Shown in pieces: positions 60,286-64,000 of a stretch of DNA of 64,000 bases. The stretch is from Actinokineospora auranticolor (lineage in GTDB: Bacteria > Actinomycetota > Actinomycetes > Mycobacteriales > Pseudonocardiaceae): contig NZ_PTIX01000020.1 of assembly GCF_002934265.1 (NCBI RefSeq), positions 62,001-126,000 of the forward strand, read 5' to 3'. How positions within the stretch are numbered: position 1 is the stretch's first letter; every line of letters starts with the position of its first letter. The translations under genes and the position numbers were made by a program. The notes under the pieces are model-generated. The model was given only the letters and a program-made list of their open reading frames with translations, was not told where the DNA came from and made no database searches.

Positions 60286-60303
60286 ACCCCCGGTCGAGTC
60301 CTC

Positions 60304-62388
60304 CTACTCAGGCCGCGTAGGTGGTTCGCCCGTGGTCGGCTCCTCCGGCTCCTCCGGTTCCGCTGAGTCCTCGTCGGGTAACGGCGCGTCCCGCACCGGA
60401 CGCGGCGCCGAGGCCCGGAAGTGCGCGGAGCCGTAGGACTCGTTGACCTTGACGGCGATCCAGGGCGGTACCTCGTCGGGAGCCCTGCGGACCATGACGA
60501 TCGCGAGGATCCCGACCGCGCCGCCGAGGATCAACGCCACGTACATGAGCGTGGAGAACCCGCTGCCGCCACCCGTCGACAACGTCGCCGCCGTGGCCAT
60601 GTGGCTGCCCCAGACGACCGTGAAGACCACCGCCGCGGCCAGGGCCGCCGACGGCCGCTTGGCCGCGGTCGTCGCCGCGGCGATGGCGAGCGCCAGCACG
60701 CACAGCACCACGACCAGCGTCACCACACCCGGGTCGTCCGGCGAATTGCTCGCCAGCTGCACCTTCGTCGGGGTGAACGGCGACAGGTTCGCCTCGAGCT
60801 CCGCGCGCGCGGAGTTGAACCTGGTCGCGAACCCGGCGAGCACCGAGAGCAGTGCGACCCCGACCGCGCCCACGGCCAGCACCGCCATCCCCTGCCCGCT
60901 CGCCACCGCGAACGGCGTCCGGCCGCGCGCCACCACGACCACACCGACGACACCCAGCACGATCAGCGGCAGGAACATCGTCACCGCGTCCGCCTCTTGC
61001 GCTTCGAGACCACCGAACAGGTCGTTGTAGGACGGGTGCACCGCCTCCCACAGCACCTGGGCCACCCGACCCACCAACAGGTACGCCGCCGCCACGACCA
61101 CGGCCGGGTGCCGGTGTGCGCGCACCAGCAGCCAGGTCACCACTACGGCCACCACCAGCCCCAGCACGGCGCCGAGCACGGTCAGCCACTGCAGTTCGAT
61201 GTTGATGCCCACCACGAGCCAGTACACCGACCCGCTCCACGACAGCCCGAGCAGCGCCAGGGTCGCCACGAGCACGCCGGGCATCCCCGGTAGGCGCAAC
61301 GCGGTCACCACCGCCAGCGCGCACACCGCCACCGCCACCGCGGTGCCCAGCCGCGGTTCCCACCGCAGCACGGGCAGCGCGGACGTGGTGAACGAGAGCA
61401 GCGCCGCGACGGCCACCGCCACCAGCGCGGGCCTCGACGTCGCCCCACCGGGGCGCAGCCACCCCGCCACCCGGTCCGCCACGGCCCGCGCCGCCGGTAA
61501 GAGCGCCCCGGCCAGCGCCACTACGGCCACCACGACCGGGAACACCGCCACGACCACGAGCGTCTCGTCCGAACCCCGACCGGACAGCAGCTCCACCTGC
61601 GGGACCAGCAACGGCGCGGCCGCGACCACACCGCTCATCACGTCCCGCCGCAGCACCGCCAACACCGCCAGCACCACAGCGATCAGCAGACCGACGACGA
61701 CCGCCGCCACCCGGGGCCCGTTGTCCAGCGCCGCGCCCTTGAACACCCGCAGCGCCGAGTCCGGGTCGGTGATGGCGCTGAACGGCAGGACACCGCTGCC
61801 GACCACCCCGGCCGCGGCCACCGCCCCCAGGGTGGCGCCGAACCGGTACCGGTCCCGCGACGACTCGTCCGGTGCCCGCAGCGCCACCGCCAGACCGACC
61901 AGCGCGATGCCCAGCATGGTCAGCGTGATCGTCAGCTGGCTCACCTCGCCCACGACCAGCAGCATCAGCGCCAGGGTGGGCAGCAGCACCGCCAACCCCA
62001 CCACCCCGGCGACCCGCCGGGCCACCGCGAGCGCCACCAGCGCGACCAGCACCGGCAGGTAGATCAGCACCACCACGACCCACACCGACGGCCCCCGCTG
62101 CCCGCGCTCCAGCGCGGAGACGACCAGCACCGGCCCCAGCAGCTGGGCGCCGACGTACACCGCGCCCGCGCCGATGCCCGCGCTCAACCGCGAGCCCACC
62201 GCCACCGCCATCCTCGGCGACCGCCACACCGCCGCGCCGACCGCGATCACCGCGATCAGCAGGACCAGCCGCTCACCGGGGCCGGACAACCTGTTGTAGA
62301 GCGTCACCGCGCCGACGCCCAGCACCCCCGCCGCCACGACCGCCAACCGCGCGGCGACCACGCTCGTGCCCCGCTCGCTGTCGTCCAT
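60304..62388 (-). CDS. Large integral membrane protein of unknown function
   Basis: 694 residues with about 18-20 predicted membrane helices spread evenly along the protein, and a charged C-terminal tail (about 640-694) ending in an acidic, Pro/Glu-rich stretch (DEDSAEPEEPEEPTTGEPP). There is no motif I can assign. Repeated helix pairs suggest a transporter or polymerase-like membrane enzyme, but this is speculation. It sits between glnD and ffh, where mycobacteria have a large gene of unknown function. The ATG at 62388 follows GAGG by three bases. Confidence 0.7.
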   Translation of the reverse strand: MDDSERGTSVVAARLAVVAAGVLGVGAVTLYNRLSGPGERLVLLIAVIAVGAAVWRSPRMAVAVGSRLSAGIGAGAVYVGAQLLGPVLVVSALERGQRGPSVWVVVVLIYLPVLVALVALAVARRVAGVVGLAVLLPTLALMLLVVGEVSQLTITLTMLGIALVGLAVALRAPDESSRDRYRFGATLGAVAAAGVVGSGVLPFSAITDPDSALRVFKGAALDNGPRVAAVVVGLLIAVVLAVLAVLRRDVMSGVVAAAPLLVPQVELLSGRGSDETLVVVAVFPVVVAVVALAGALLPAARAVADRVAGWLRPGGATSRPALVAVAVAALLSFTTSALPVLRWEPRLGTAVAVAVCALAVVTALRLPGMPGVLVATLALLGLSWSGSVYWLVVGINIELQWLTVLGAVLGLVVAVVVTWLLVRAHRHPAVVVAAAYLLVGRVAQVLWEAVHPSYNDLFGGLEAQEADAVTMFLPLIVLGVVGVVVVARGRTPFAVASGQGMAVLAVGAVGVALLSVLAGFATRFNSARAELEANLSPFTPTKVQLASNSPDDPGVVTLVVVLCVLALAIAAATTAAKRPSAALAAAVVFTVVWGSHMATAATLSTGGGSGFSTLMYVALILGGAVGILAIVMVRRAPDEVPPWIAVKVNESYGSAHFRASAPRPVRDAPLPDEDSAEPEEPEEPTTGEPPTRPE

Positions 62389-62485
62389 TTTCCTCGCTCC
62401 CCCAACGGGAATCGGTCCTCGCCCGACCGCGGTTCGATCAAGCGCCCGGCGAAATTAGCACCGGGAACCGACCCCGTGCGCCGAG

Positions 62486-62496
62486 TTGTCCACAGG
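62486..62496. promoter_or_regulatory. Isolated DnaA-box-like site upstream of ffh
   Basis: TTGTCCACAGG occurs here, identical to the terminal 11 bases of the repeat family, but without the CCTCCGGCCCCC end. It could be a genuine DnaA box or a chance match. Confidence 0.4.
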
Positions 62497-62615
62497 TCGC
62501 CCAAGTGCCGGTACCTGGACATCCGGGCGGCCGCGCGGACCGGGCGACTACCCTCGACAGGGTCGCGGTCACCGCGGCCGCCACCACCGACCCGCAACGC
62601 TGGAGTGCCGCACCC

Positions 62616-64000
<1,385 letters not shown>

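Overview
The window is 64 kb of very GC-rich DNA in which most genes use GTG or ATG starts and many neighbours overlap as ATGA or GTGA. Gene content and order point to an actinomycete, most likely of the Pseudonocardiaceae. This is an inference from family content and synteny; there is no rRNA in the window to test it. The backbone follows the order known from mycobacteria: ung, DAK2 protein, recG, rpmB, pyc, rsmD, coaD, sepIVA, DUF177 (yceD), rpmF, rnc, mutM, acyP, smc, ftsY, amtB, glnB, glnD, ffh. Accessory genes are inserted between these blocks.

Region by region. 1-4 kb: a SigK-like sigma factor with its anti-sigma factor (cut by the left edge), a cysteine dioxygenase, an FMN split-barrel protein and a PdxR/MocR regulator. 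4-11.7 kb: ung, GNAT, thiL, a stand-alone AsnC ligand-binding domain, a DUF3515 protein, recG, a DAK2/FakA-like protein and rpmB. 11.7-12.9 kb: 1.2 kb of non-coding DNA packed with repeats. 12.9-20.5 kb: a long coiled-coil protein with a DivIVA-like start, a DUF6230/DUF6114 membrane operon, a signal peptidase beside a subtilisin-like protease, and a secreted discoidin-domain protein. 20.7-32.4 kb: pyc, HelD-type helicase, rsmD, coaD, a secreted RNase Sa-like ribonuclease, sepIVA, DUF177, rpmF, rnc and mutM. 32.4-40.4 kb: accessory genes, including a decaying small-gene cluster, PadR plus a HAAS membrane protein, an orphan KdpE, MFS/MerR, an SCP protein, a Thr-rich membrane protein and a phosphodiesterase. 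40.4-52.9 kb: acyP, an ECF sigma/anti-sigma pair, smc, five inserted genes and ftsY. 53-64 kb: two genes linked to ureide catabolism (a DUF6986 aldolase-like protein and allantoicase), an Fe-S protein, amtB-glnB-glnD, a large membrane protein and ffh, cut by the right edge.

The most unusual signal is non-coding. A 75-90 bp repeat unit occurs six times at three loci (about 4.0-4.2, 12.3-12.8 and 24.1-24.4 kb), always between convergent genes. Each unit starts with CCTCCGGCCCCC and ends with a DnaA-box-like CCTGTGGACAA or a close variant. At two loci the units are paired head to head as a long inverted repeat. At the third, one unit is split by a 243-bp element that has 16-bp terminal inverted repeats and 11-bp flanking direct repeats, the structure expected of a small non-autonomous transposable element.

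The genes suggest a few local circuits: nitrogen acquisition and signalling (alc, amtB, glnB, glnD), the signal-recognition pathway (ftsY, ffh), ribosome and RNA maturation (rpmB, rpmF, rnc, rsmD), DNA repair (ung, mutM, recG) and chromosome or cell-pole organisation (smc, sepIVA, the coiled-coil protein).
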